Shown: piece after piece, positions 5,563 through 12,684 of the stretch
Numbering within the stretch: the stretch's first letter is position 1
How the letters are laid out: each line of letters starts with the position of its first letter
Virus record (IMG/VR): IMGVR_UViG_3300025809_000035
Span: 1 to 43,740 of that record
DNA length: 43,740 bases
Direction: 5' to 3' (one strand)
From: a virus
Translations under genes and position numbers: made by a program
Notes under the pieces: generated by a model
What the model was told of the DNA's origin: nothing
The model's input: the letters and a program-made list of their open reading frames with translations, nothing else
Databases searched by the model: none

Positions 5563-7974
5563 ATGATAACTATTTTTAGAAACATTAAAGAGACATCTAC
5601 TCCTTTCTTTAAGGACATAGAGTTCGTTTTAGAACGAATTAAGAACGGGAAGTATATTGACTTAATCAATCAGATTAGGGAAGAGGAAGACAAAAGCGCT
5701 CGTAATGAGTTAAAGAAAAACTTACCTGCTATTTGTTTTTCTGGTACGTTTAAAAAGAGGTCTGACGATGCTATTGTTGAGCACAGTGGTTTAATCTGCT
5801 TAGACTTCGATGGGTACGATGATGTATCTGATATGTTAAAAGAAAAAAAGAAGATGTCATCTGATAAGTATGTAATGGCTGTTTTTGTAAGCCCTAGCGG
5901 TAATGGACTTAAGGCTATTATTAAGATACCCAAGGAACCTAACAACCACAAGAGATACTTTGATGCTCTTAAGGAATACTTCGACTCTCCATACTTTGAT
6001 GTTACATCTAAAAACATTAGTAGAGTTTGCTACGAGTCTTATGATCCTAAGATTCACGTTAACCTAGACTCAGAGTTATGGGATACGTTATCTGACTTAA
6101 ATTCTAAGCCTATTGAAAGGAGCGCTGCTCTTAATACTATACCTGTAACTGACGAAAAGAAAATAATAGACAGGATTACTAGGTGGTGGGAAAGAAAATA
6201 CGGTCTAGTTGAAGGTAAGAGAAATGAGAATGTATATATACTTGCGTCCACGTTTAATGATTTTGGTATTAGCAAATCAATAGCTGAGTACGCTATAAGC
6301 CCTATGCAATCCTCATCATTTACAATGAGTGAGATACAAACCACTATCAACAGTGCGTACAAGAAAACATCTGCTCATGGGACAAAGTTCTACGAGGACG
6401 AAGAGGAGATACACAGAATGAGAGATCGAATCAATAAGGGCGCGTCCTCAAAGGAAATAAAGAAAGACCTTAGAGAAAGAAATATAAACGAAGAGGCGGC
6501 AGATGATATCATCATTAGCCTTGAGAACAGCTCTAGTTCTATAAAGTTTTGGACTAAGTCAGAGAAGGGTACTATAAACCTTGTTCATTATCTGTTCAAA
6601 GAGTTCTTAGAGCTTAACGGTTTCTATAAGTTCGCTCCACACGATAGTAAAAAATACATGTTCGTGAAAGTAAACAACAACCTAATAAACAAGGCCAGTG
6701 AGGAAGAGGTTAAGGACTTTGTCTTGGAGTATCTTAAGGGAATTGAGGACCTATCTATTTATAATTACTTTGCAGATAAGACTAGGTACTTTAAAGAAGA
6801 TTTTTTGTCACTACTTGATACGGTTAACATATACTTTGTGGAGGACACTAAAGAGCACTCGCATATTTACTTTAATAACTGCGCTGTAAAAGTTAATAAA
6901 GAAAAAATTGAGCCTATAGAGTACGTTGACCTTGGCGGTTACGTTTGGAAGGATCAGGTTATAGATAGAGACTTTGAATTCTGTGACACTACAGATTGTG
7001 ACTTTAAGCGTTTTATATCTAACTTATCTGGCGGCGATGAGGAAAGGGTTAGATCACTTGAGTCTACTGTAGGATTTTTGCTTAGTGGTTATAAAGACCC
7101 TGGGTACTGTCCTTCTGTAATTCTTAATGACGAGGTGATAAGCGACAATCCTGAAGGAGGAACCGGTAAGGGTTTGTTTGTTCAAGGATTAGCAGCAATG
7201 AAGAAGATTTCCTACATAAATGGAAAGTCTTTCTCATTTGACTCTCCTTTTGCTTATCAGACAATTAATACAGACACTCAAGTTGTTTGCTTTGATGATG
7301 TATCTAGTAATTTTAATTTTGAGAGATTATTTTCTGTTATTACTGAAGGTATTACTATTGAAAAGAAAAACAAGGATGCTATTACAATTCCATTTAGGTA
7401 CGCCCCTAAGATAATAATAACCACTAACTATGCTATCAGGGGTAAGGGTAATTCTTTTGAGAGACGTAAGTGGGAGTTGGAATTTAGACAGCACTACAAA
7501 AGAGATTTCACTCCTTTTGATGACTTTGGAAAGAGGTTGTTTGACGAGTGGTCTAAAGAGGAGTGGTGCATATTTGATAATTACATGCTTAAGAACTTAC
7601 AAGGATACTTGAACACTGGTTTTGTTAAGTCTGATTTTAGAAACTTAGCTATACGTAAGCTTTCTGCCGCAACCAGACATGAGTTTATTGAGTGGTTAGG
7701 TCTTGTTGAAGGATCTACGGTAACACCAATTCTTAAGTACGACAAGAGGATAACTAAGGACACGTTGTTTGGTGATTTTGTATCAGACAACCCTGACTTC
7801 GATACTCGTGGTAAAAACTCTATATCAAGAGTTCAGTTCTATAAGTGGCTAAAGGATTTCGCTGACTTCAAAGGTGTTGAGCACTTGGACGGTAGAGATG
7901 GTGTTGGTAAGTGGGTAATATTTAAAACAAAAGAAAATGACTCAAAAGACTTGGACGCGAGACTCGAATTTTAA
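5563..7974 (+). CDS. Primase-helicase fusion (BT4734/VirE-N type primase and SF3-like helicase)
   Basis: The 803-residue protein begins with a BT4734/VirE-N-type primase domain. ICFSGTF, then the metal-binding pair in LICLDFDGYDD (residues 81-83), SPSGNGLKAIIKIP (110-123) and SKNISRVCYESYDP follow the archaeo-eukaryotic primase layout. A helical PriCT-like region follows (about 200-300). The C-terminal half carries a D5/SF3-type helicase with Walker A NPEGGTGKG (about 529-537), Walker B VVCFDDV (about 573-579) and the sensor-like segment APKIIITTNY. Such fusions prime and unwind DNA at phage forks. No DNA polymerase gene is seen in the window. The next gene begins 38 nt before its stop. Confidence 0.85.
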   Translation: MITIFRNIKETSTPFFKDIEFVLERIKNGKYIDLINQIREEEDKSARNELKKNLPAICFSGTFKKRSDDAIVEHSGLICLDFDGYDDVSDMLKEKKKMSSDKYVMAVFVSPSGNGLKAIIKIPKEPNNHKRYFDALKEYFDSPYFDVTSKNISRVCYESYDPKIHVNLDSELWDTLSDLNSKPIERSAALNTIPVTDEKKIIDRITRWWERKYGLVEGKRNENVYILASTFNDFGISKSIAEYAISPMQSSSFTMSEIQTTINSAYKKTSAHGTKFYEDEEEIHRMRDRINKGASSKEIKKDLRERNINEEAADDIIISLENSSSSIKFWTKSEKGTINLVHYLFKEFLELNGFYKFAPHDSKKYMFVKVNNNLINKASEEEVKDFVLEYLKGIEDLSIYNYFADKTRYFKEDFLSLLDTVNIYFVEDTKEHSHIYFNNCAVKVNKEKIEPIEYVDLGGYVWKDQVIDRDFEFCDTTDCDFKRFISNLSGGDEERVRSLESTVGFLLSGYKDPGYCPSVILNDEVISDNPEGGTGKGLFVQGLAAMKKISYINGKSFSFDSPFAYQTINTDTQVVCFDDVSSNFNFERLFSVITEGITIEKKNKDAITIPFRYAPKIIITTNYAIRGKGNSFERRKWELEFRQHYKRDFTPFDDFGKRLFDEWSKEEWCIFDNYMLKNLQGYLNTGFVKSDFRNLAIRKLSAATRHEFIEWLGLVEGSTVTPILKYDKRITKDTLFGDFVSDNPDFDTRGKNSISRVQFYKWLKDFADFKGVEHLDGRDGVGKWVIFKTKENDSKDLDARLEF

Positions 7975-8230
7975 GTGGTGCAGAGACAATGACTTTCAGG
8001 TGTATGTTTGCCCTAAAGGTTTTCTTGAAGAGGAAAAAAAAGTAACCAAAGAGTTTAAGGTTTGCGTACGTAGAGGCGGTATAACTACTGGGGGGCTTGA
8101 TAGTATTGAGATTGATTCTGTTTACTACAAAAGCAAAGAGTCTCCAGGCAAGGATACTTATAAAACACAGAAAGATGCTGAAGATGCACTACCTGCTTTG
8201 TACGAAGACATAAGAAAAATATACGGATGA
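7937..8230 (+). CDS. Hypothetical protein, 97 aa
   Basis: The frame starts inside the 3' end of the primase-helicase gene (38 nt overlap) and ends in an ATGA overlap with the SF2 helicase (8227-8230). The product is charged and beta-rich with two Cys near the N-terminus (KWCRDNDF, VYVCPKG), but lacks a zinc-binding pattern. It lies between two helicase genes and was probably co-translated with them. No family recognised. Confidence 0.65.
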   Translation: MTQKTWTRDSNFKWCRDNDFQVYVCPKGFLEEEKKVTKEFKVCVRRGGITTGGLDSIEIDSVYYKSKESPGKDTYKTQKDAEDALPALYEDIRKIYG

Positions 8231-9459
8231 TACAACTTAGAGACTACCAAAAAGTAAACGTAAAGGTTGCATTAGATGTGCTAAAAGTAAACGAATTCGT
8301 TTACTTAGCGATGGAGGTTAGAACAGGCAAAACGCTCACATCTCTTAGTATAGCTGACAAGATAGGAAAAAATGTTTTGTTTGTAACTAAGAAAAAAGCG
8401 ATCTCATCAATACAGAAAGACTATGAGCTTCTAAAACCAGGGTTTAGTTTACTCGTTATTAATTACGAGAGCTTGCATAAGCTACCTAAGGATTCTTGGG
8501 ACGTAGTTATTCTTGATGAGGCGCATAGTATGGGTGCGTTCCCAAAGCCAAGCAAGAGAGCAAAGCAAGTAAAGGAACTTATAAGGAAGCAGAAGTGTAA
8601 GGTGATACTGTTATCTGGAACTCCAAGCCCTGAGTCTTATAGTCAGATGTACCACCAGGTGTACGGAATCCCTGGCAATCCATTTAGCGAGTACAAGAAC
8701 TTCTACAGGTTCTGTGACGACCACGTTAACGTGACTAGTAGGAAGATCAATGGGTTTGATATAAAGGATTACTCTGGAGGTAAGAAGGAAATACTAGACA
8801 TCATGAAACCGTACACTATTGCGTACACTCAGGCAGAAGCTGGGTTTGAGTCTAAGATAGAGGAAGAGATACTAACCGTTAGGATGAGACCTATAACTTA
8901 CTCTCTATGCTCTAGACTTAAGAAGGATCAAGTTATCGAGGGCGTTGATGAGGTTATACTAGCTGACACCGGAGTTAAGATGATGACTAAGCTACACCAA
9001 ATGTATAGTGGCACGGTTAAGTTTGAGAGTGGTAACAGTAAGATAATTGACACCACTAAGGCTGAGTTTATCAGGGATAAATTCTCTAACAATAAGATAG
9101 GCGTTTTCTATAAGTTCAAGGAAGAACTTAATGCGCTTATGGAAGTATTTGGTGACGATCTATGCACTCAGTTAGATCACTTCGATGTTGGAGACTATAA
9201 AGTTATTGCTTTACAGATTGTTAGTGGGCGTGAGGGTATATCTTTACGTAACGCAGACTTTATTGTCTTCTACAATATAGACTTCAGTGCAACAAGTTAC
9301 TGGCAAGCTAGAGACAGGATGACTACTAAGGATAGGAAAATTAACAAAGTTTACTGGATTTTCTCCGAGAAAGGTATAGAGCGTGACATATATAAGGCTG
9401 TGTCTCAGAAAAAGAATTACACTCTGTCTCATTTCAAGAGAGATTTGCTATCTTTGTGA
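8227..9459 (+). CDS. SF2 DNA helicase/translocase (SNF2-like)
   Basis: The 410-residue protein shows the SF2 motifs in order. These are a Q-like motif LRDYQ (4-8), Walker A EVRTGKT (30-36), motif Ib region INYESL, Walker B ILDEAH (95-100), motif III LLSGTPSP (128-135), motif V GREGISLRNAD and motif VI SYWQARDRMTT. The layout is that of short SNF2/DEAH-type phage helicases without extra domains. In phages such proteins remodel forks or recombination intermediates. It starts in an ATGA overlap, and the VRR-NUC nuclease follows after 1 nt, so the two probably act together. In many phages this helicase and VRR-NUC pair is conserved. Confidence 0.85.
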   Translation: MIQLRDYQKVNVKVALDVLKVNEFVYLAMEVRTGKTLTSLSIADKIGKNVLFVTKKKAISSIQKDYELLKPGFSLLVINYESLHKLPKDSWDVVILDEAHSMGAFPKPSKRAKQVKELIRKQKCKVILLSGTPSPESYSQMYHQVYGIPGNPFSEYKNFYRFCDDHVNVTSRKINGFDIKDYSGGKKEILDIMKPYTIAYTQAEAGFESKIEEEILTVRMRPITYSLCSRLKKDQVIEGVDEVILADTGVKMMTKLHQMYSGTVKFESGNSKIIDTTKAEFIRDKFSNNKIGVFYKFKEELNALMEVFGDDLCTQLDHFDVGDYKVIALQIVSGREGISLRNADFIVFYNIDFSATSYWQARDRMTTKDRKINKVYWIFSEKGIERDIYKAVSQKKNYTLSHFKRDLLSL

Positions 9460-9460
9460 T

Positions 9461-9703
9461 ATGACCGAACAGCAGATACAAAAGAAGCGTATAGACCAGC
9501 TTGAGAAAGAGGGTTACTACGTACTTAAGCTTATTAAGACCAATAAGAATGGAATCCCAGATGTTGTAGCGATGCACCCTGAGAAGGGTGTGTTGTTTTC
9601 TGAGATAAAAAAACCAGATGGTAGGCTTAGTAAAATTCAAGAGTATCGCTTAAAAGAACTAGACAAGCATGGTTTCAGAACAGAAGTATACAGAGGATCT
9701 TAG
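9461..9703 (+). CDS. VRR-NUC domain nuclease
   Basis: From ATG 9461 (1 nt after the helicase stop) the 80-residue product is a minimal VRR-NUC domain of the PD-(D/E)XK superfamily. NGIPDVVAM carries the catalytic Asp, and LFSEIKKPDGRLSKIQEYRL carries the E-x-K pair and conserved Gln. A longer frame opens upstream at 9383 but runs through the helicase gene. Stand-alone phage VRR-NUC proteins are thought to act on branched DNA, such as Holliday junctions. The motif set is complete, so activity is expected. Confidence 0.85.
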   Translation: MTEQQIQKKRIDQLEKEGYYVLKLIKTNKNGIPDVVAMHPEKGVLFSEIKKPDGRLSKIQEYRLKELDKHGFRTEVYRGS

Positions 9704-9989
9704 ATCTATCTATTTCGACTACGAGATGGAGAGAGAACTCACCAGGAGTTATGAAGATATAAAGTATAGTATCGTTACTACGCTTTCTAAGATGTCTGTA
9801 ATGAAAGATAACAACGCCTACACAGAAGTGGCTTACGTTATTAAACAAGACGATGGCGATATGTTCTTTAAGTCTGCTATAATATACGAGACCCCTGAAG
9901 ACGTTCTTGTCTTGGACTTAAAACAAATAAAGATTGACGAATTTTTAGATTACATTAATAAAAATAAATACATTAAATATGGAATATAA
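9669..9989 (+). CDS. Hypothetical protein, 106 aa
   Basis: The frame overlaps the VRR-NUC gene by 35 nt. A second in-frame ATG at 9726 would remove the overlap and give an 87-residue product starting MERELTRSYED, and it is a credible alternative. The protein has a helical N-terminus and a beta-rich centre (YTEVAYVIKQDDGDMFFKSA), and ends 11 nt inside the next gene. No known domain. Confidence 0.6.
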   Translation: MVSEQKYTEDLRSIYFDYEMERELTRSYEDIKYSIVTTLSKMSVMKDNNAYTEVAYVIKQDDGDMFFKSAIIYETPEDVLVLDLKQIKIDEFLDYINKNKYIKYGI

Positions 9990-10209
9990 TTACGAAGACA
10001 TCGAAAAAGTATTAGGCTTTACTACGTGGAGTGAAAGAAAAAAAATAGATGAGTTGTTTAGGATTGACGCTATTCTTTACACTAACCTTGGACTAGACTC
10101 TACGGACAAAGAAAGATCTGCTGTAGAAAGAAAATCAAAGAGAATCTATAAGGAGATATCTAAGATAGATCCTGTAATTGGATCGGAGCTTTTGAGAAGC
10201 ATTATGTAG
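9979..10209 (+). CDS. Hypothetical helical protein, 76 aa
   Basis: A short, highly charged helical protein (MEYNYEDIEKVLGFTTWSERKKIDELFRI...) that starts within the end of the previous gene and stops at TAG 10207-10209. It is the last gene before the palindromic promoter-like region. No family recognised. Confidence 0.6.
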   Translation: MEYNYEDIEKVLGFTTWSERKKIDELFRIDAILYTNLGLDSTDKERSAVERKSKRIYKEISKIDPVIGSELLRSIM

Positions 10210-10237
10210 TTGATAATTACTTATAACTTTTTATTAA

Positions 10238-10283
10238 CTCACTATCAACAATGTGTAACTTTGTATAAAGTTCTCATAGTGAG
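10238..10283 (+). promoter_or_regulatory. Palindromic promoter/operator region
   Basis: Two nested inverted repeats are present: CTCACTAT (10238-10245) with ATAGTGAG (10276-10283), and AACTTT (10257-10262) with AAAGTT (10267-10272) around GTAT. The inner repeat overlaps TAACTTTG (10256-10263), which matches the Bacteroidota -7 element TAnnTTTG. No good -33 TTG is seen about 20 bp upstream. A promoter embedded in a palindrome suggests control by a dimeric regulator. Confidence 0.55.
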
Positions 10284-10458
10284 GTATCAAGAAAGAAAAT
10301 TAAACTACATCAATTCCACAATTAGACAAGTTAATGATATGTGGACTGGTGTTTACGAGTCCCTAGTAGACGGAGATTACGATCAAGTTAGGGAGTTACT
10401 TACCGAAATCAAAACGGTCATAGACGACCTAACTAAATCCATATCAAATGAAATCTAA
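10279..10458 (+). CDS. Small helical protein, start uncertain (59 aa from GTG 10279)
   Basis: The frame is open from 10210, but the first 70 nt hold the palindromic promoter, so a later start is likely. GTG 10279 gives 59 residues and ATG 10339 gives 39 (MWTGVYESLVDGDYDQ...). The protein is helical and acidic, and it resembles the C-terminal half of the 112-residue protein at 1367-1705 over about 30 residues. It ends 11 nt inside the metallophosphoesterase gene, so they are probably coupled. Function unknown. Confidence 0.5.
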   Translation: MRYQERKLNYINSTIRQVNDMWTGVYESLVDGDYDQVRELLTEIKTVIDDLTKSISNEI

Positions 10459-11587
10459 GAAGCAACTAAAAGAGTTGACAGCGGAGCTGTATAACTCAGG
10501 CCTGACTAACCCCATCGATGTGTCTAAAGAAGTTTTCAACACCTACGGCTACGAGCCTGGTGAGAATGCTTTGTATCAGGCAGTACGTAGATGGTTAAAT
10601 AAGATTAAAGACCAGGAACAACACCCAGCTCTTTTTAATGAGTGTGATGCCGTAGGTATACCATTTGAGTCTGTAAAGCACGGGTGGTACAAAGGTAAAC
10701 ACTGGTCACTTGCTTTTAAAAAAGAAGACGAGACTGTTGACTTCGAGAAGATGCTTAAGGACCACATTGAGCAAGTAGAAGATCACTCGTTTAAATACCA
10801 ACCAATACAAAGAGAGATTAACCCGACAGGTAATTTGCTTGTTATTGATCCAGCTGATATACACATAGGAAAGTTAGCGTCTTCCTTCGAAACCGGAGAA
10901 GAGTATAACAATCAAATCGCAGTGCAAAGAGTGCTCGAGGGCGTTGACGGAATCCTATCAAAGTCAGCTGGGTTCAATATCGATCAGATTATTTTTGTTG
11001 CTGGTAATGACGTGCTACACGTTGACTCTCCTAAAAGACAAACAACAGCGGGTACACCACAAGACACTGACGGGATGTGGTACGACAACTTCTTAATTGC
11101 TAAGAAACTTTACGTTGATGTTATTGATAGGCTTATGCAGATAGCGGACGTACACTTTATGTACAACCCATCTAACCACGATTACACTCACGGATTCTTT
11201 TTAGCTGATTCTATTAAGTCTTGGTACAGAGACTGTGAGAACATCACGTTTGATTCTAGTATTAACCACAGGAAGTACTACACGTATGGTAACAGTTTAA
11301 TTGGAACCACACACGGAGACGGCGCTAAGTGGCAAGACTTAGGTAAGTTGGCTGCTGTTGAGTCTCCTGACTGGAGCAAGACTAAACATAGGTACGTATA
11401 CACGCACCACGTACACCACAAGATTGTTAAGGATGACATAGGAGTTACAATAGAAAGTTTACGTAGCCCTAGTGGAACAGATGGATGGCACCACAGGAAT
11501 GGATACCAACACGCCCCTAAGGCTGTAGAAGGATTTATCCATAGCAAGGAGCACGGTCAAGTAGCTAGATTCACACACTTGTTTTAG
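10448..11587 (+). CDS. Calcineurin-like metallophosphoesterase
   Basis: The 379-residue protein has an N-terminal helical part (1-60), perhaps winged-helix-like, followed by a two-metal phosphoesterase core. The core motifs are D-I-H (137-139), G-N-D (186-188), N-H-D (243-245), T-T-H-G-D (287-291) and the closing H-H-V-H-H (320-324). These are the five signature blocks of the calcineurin-like superfamily, as in MRE11/SbcD and other phage phosphoesterases. Its natural substrate is not evident. DNA ends or nucleotides fit the replication context. It starts inside the preceding small gene and is followed by unknown small genes. Confidence 0.8.
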   Translation: MKSKKQLKELTAELYNSGLTNPIDVSKEVFNTYGYEPGENALYQAVRRWLNKIKDQEQHPALFNECDAVGIPFESVKHGWYKGKHWSLAFKKEDETVDFEKMLKDHIEQVEDHSFKYQPIQREINPTGNLLVIDPADIHIGKLASSFETGEEYNNQIAVQRVLEGVDGILSKSAGFNIDQIIFVAGNDVLHVDSPKRQTTAGTPQDTDGMWYDNFLIAKKLYVDVIDRLMQIADVHFMYNPSNHDYTHGFFLADSIKSWYRDCENITFDSSINHRKYYTYGNSLIGTTHGDGAKWQDLGKLAAVESPDWSKTKHRYVYTHHVHHKIVKDDIGVTIESLRSPSGTDGWHHRNGYQHAPKAVEGFIHSKEHGQVARFTHLF

Positions 11588-11591
11588 AGGT

Positions 11592-11843
11592 ATGATGACT
11601 ACTGACGATTTAATCAGGTTAGGATTTGAAAGAATGGATGTCTCCGCTGAAGATAGCGGGGATATGCCTTTCTACTACTTCGCTAGAAGGTTTACTTACG
11701 GGTTGGATTTATTATCCATCTCTGATAACGAGAGAGTTTCTGATGAGTGGATTATAAATGTAATGGGCGACCATGATGTTTGGATAGACAACGTGGACGA
11801 TCTTGGTAACTTAATAAATATCTTAAACAAGATACAGGCATGA
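11592..11843 (+). CDS. Hypothetical acidic protein, 83 aa
   Basis: Two adjacent ATGs (11592 and 11595) could serve as start. The product is strongly acidic, with YYFARRFTYGLDLLSISDNE and VWIDNVDDLGNLINILNKIQ, and ends in an ATGA overlap with the next small gene (11840-11843). It may be a small alpha/beta protein. No family recognised. Confidence 0.6.
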   Translation: MMTTDDLIRLGFERMDVSAEDSGDMPFYYFARRFTYGLDLLSISDNERVSDEWIINVMGDHDVWIDNVDDLGNLINILNKIQA

Positions 11844-11980
11844 GATTGATCAAGATGACAAACGAAAACACGTTCTACTTTCTTCCAACTATTAGTTACT
11901 TTTGGGACTTGGGTTACAAGGCAATAGATTTTGTGTGGCTTAAGTGGACAATTGAATTAGTTATTTTTGACTACGAGTAA
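11840..11980 (+). CDS. Small aromatic-rich hypothetical protein, 46 aa
   Basis: ATG 11840 overlaps the previous stop (ATGA), and TAA 11978-11980 overlaps the next ATG (TAATG). The 46-residue product is rich in Trp, Tyr and Phe, with the segment GYKAIDFVWLKWTIELVIF that could be an amphipathic or membrane helix. Perfect coupling on both sides is the main evidence that it is translated. Confidence 0.55.
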   Translation: MRLIKMTNENTFYFLPTISYFWDLGYKAIDFVWLKWTIELVIFDYE

Positions 11981-12171
11981 TGGACTTATTCACAGAACAG
12001 ATACAGATTGGTGATAAGTTTGCAACCAAACCTTGCTGGTCGCACACTAAAAAACCCGAAATTTACAGTGTAACTAAATTGTATAATGATAGTTACTTGT
12101 TTAGAGGTTTTTCTTCACAGCATGTTATAGTAATGAAGGACCACTTAGATGATTTATTTGACGCGATATGA
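11980..12171 (+). CDS. Hypothetical protein, 63 aa
   Basis: The product is a small beta-rich protein (MDLFTEQIQIGDKFATKPCW... to ...DHLDDLFDAI). It resembles small SH3-like phage proteins in its pattern (IGDKF followed by alternating strands), but no family can be assigned. It is coupled by TAATG upstream and ATGA downstream (12168-12171). Confidence 0.6.
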   Translation: MDLFTEQIQIGDKFATKPCWSHTKKPEIYSVTKLYNDSYLFRGFSSQHVIVMKDHLDDLFDAI

Positions 12172-12557
12172 CAGCAGAAGAAAGAAAACAACGACCAGTT
12201 TTTAGTGGAGTACTACAGTACTTCCCTGATGCAATACTAGAAGTTGCCAACACAAGCTGGCAAGGAAACGAACAACACCACCCAGGCACTCCATTGCACT
12301 GGGATAGAAGCAAATCTACGGACGAATTAGACGCCCTTACAAGGCACTTAATCCAAGCCGGTACAATTGACACCGATGGAGTAAGACACTCCGCTAAAGT
12401 AGCTTGGAGAGCCTTAGCTAACCTACAAAAAGAAATAGAAAATGAAAGAGCAGAACTTAATAAGAATACAAAAGATAGCAGAGAACAATCAAGGACAGAT
12501 TCGCGCAGTGGCCTCGGCGATTACGCAGCTGAACAGCTTAACAGCCGCACTGTTTGA
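12168..12557 (+). CDS. dATP/dGTP diphosphohydrolase-type domain protein
   Basis: The 129-residue protein matches a phage family annotated as dATP/dGTP diphosphohydrolase N-terminal domain (also DUF5664). YFPDAILEVANTSWQGNEQH, then the block NPG-like HHPGTPLHWDRSKSTDELDA, LTRHLIQAG and DTDGVRHSAKVAWRALANLQ are its conserved segments. The helical E/D/H/R-rich pattern suits an all-alpha NTP pyrophosphatase (MazG-like). The likely role is shaping the nucleotide pool during replication. After residue 95 the sequence is low-complexity (NKNTKDSREQSRTDSRSG), and this part overlaps the next gene. Whether this short form is catalytic cannot be told. Confidence 0.7.
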   Translation: MTAEERKQRPVFSGVLQYFPDAILEVANTSWQGNEQHHPGTPLHWDRSKSTDELDALTRHLIQAGTIDTDGVRHSAKVAWRALANLQKEIENERAELNKNTKDSREQSRTDSRSGLGDYAAEQLNSRTV

Positions 12558-12636
12558 ATTAGTTAAAAAGATGCCAGGCTATGACGAAGCTCTTGCCTCC
12601 ATAAAGGAGGAAGAGACTCTCATCAAAGATAGTTAG
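12442..12636 (+). CDS. Small helical protein, 64 aa
   Basis: The frame overlaps the 3' end of the previous gene by 116 nt in another frame. The product is a well-formed amphipathic helix protein (MKEQNLIRIQKIAENNQGQI... AALFELVKKMPGYDEALASI), whereas the overlapped tail of the upstream protein is low-complexity. That argues that this frame is the selected one here. It is the last plus-strand gene before the terminator. Function unknown. Confidence 0.6.
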   Translation: MKEQNLIRIQKIAENNQGQIRAVASAITQLNSLTAALFELVKKMPGYDEALASIKEEETLIKDS

Positions 12637-12650
12637 TTAGTTAGTTAGTT
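12631..12650. repeat. Tetranucleotide repeat (AGTT)5
   Basis: Five perfect AGTT units run from the last codon of the 64-residue gene through its TAG stop into the spacer, giving stops in several frames. It is a simple repeat that could slip, and its function is unknown. Confidence 0.7.
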
Positions 12651-12661
12651 TCTTTTAGATG

Positions 12662-12684
12662 GCCTCCTTAATCGGGGGCTTTTC
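12662..12684 (+). terminator. Terminator between the convergent early and late blocks
   Basis: GCCTCC (12662-12667) pairs with GGGGGC (12674-12679), with one G-U, around the loop TTAATC, and is followed by TTTTC. It terminates plus-strand transcription one base before the last minus-strand stop codon (12685-12687). The hairpin also forms on the minus strand, but without a U-tract. Confidence 0.75.

Noticed and set aside
9383-9460. Upstream extension of the VRR-NUC frame
   Set aside because: It lies entirely within the helicase gene; ATG 9461 begins a complete domain right after the helicase stop.
4010-11994. DnaA boxes TGTGTATAA (4010-4018) and TTATTCACA (11986-11994)
   Set aside because: Only two perfect matches far apart and inside genes; about one or two are expected by chance in a window of this length, so no origin is claimed.
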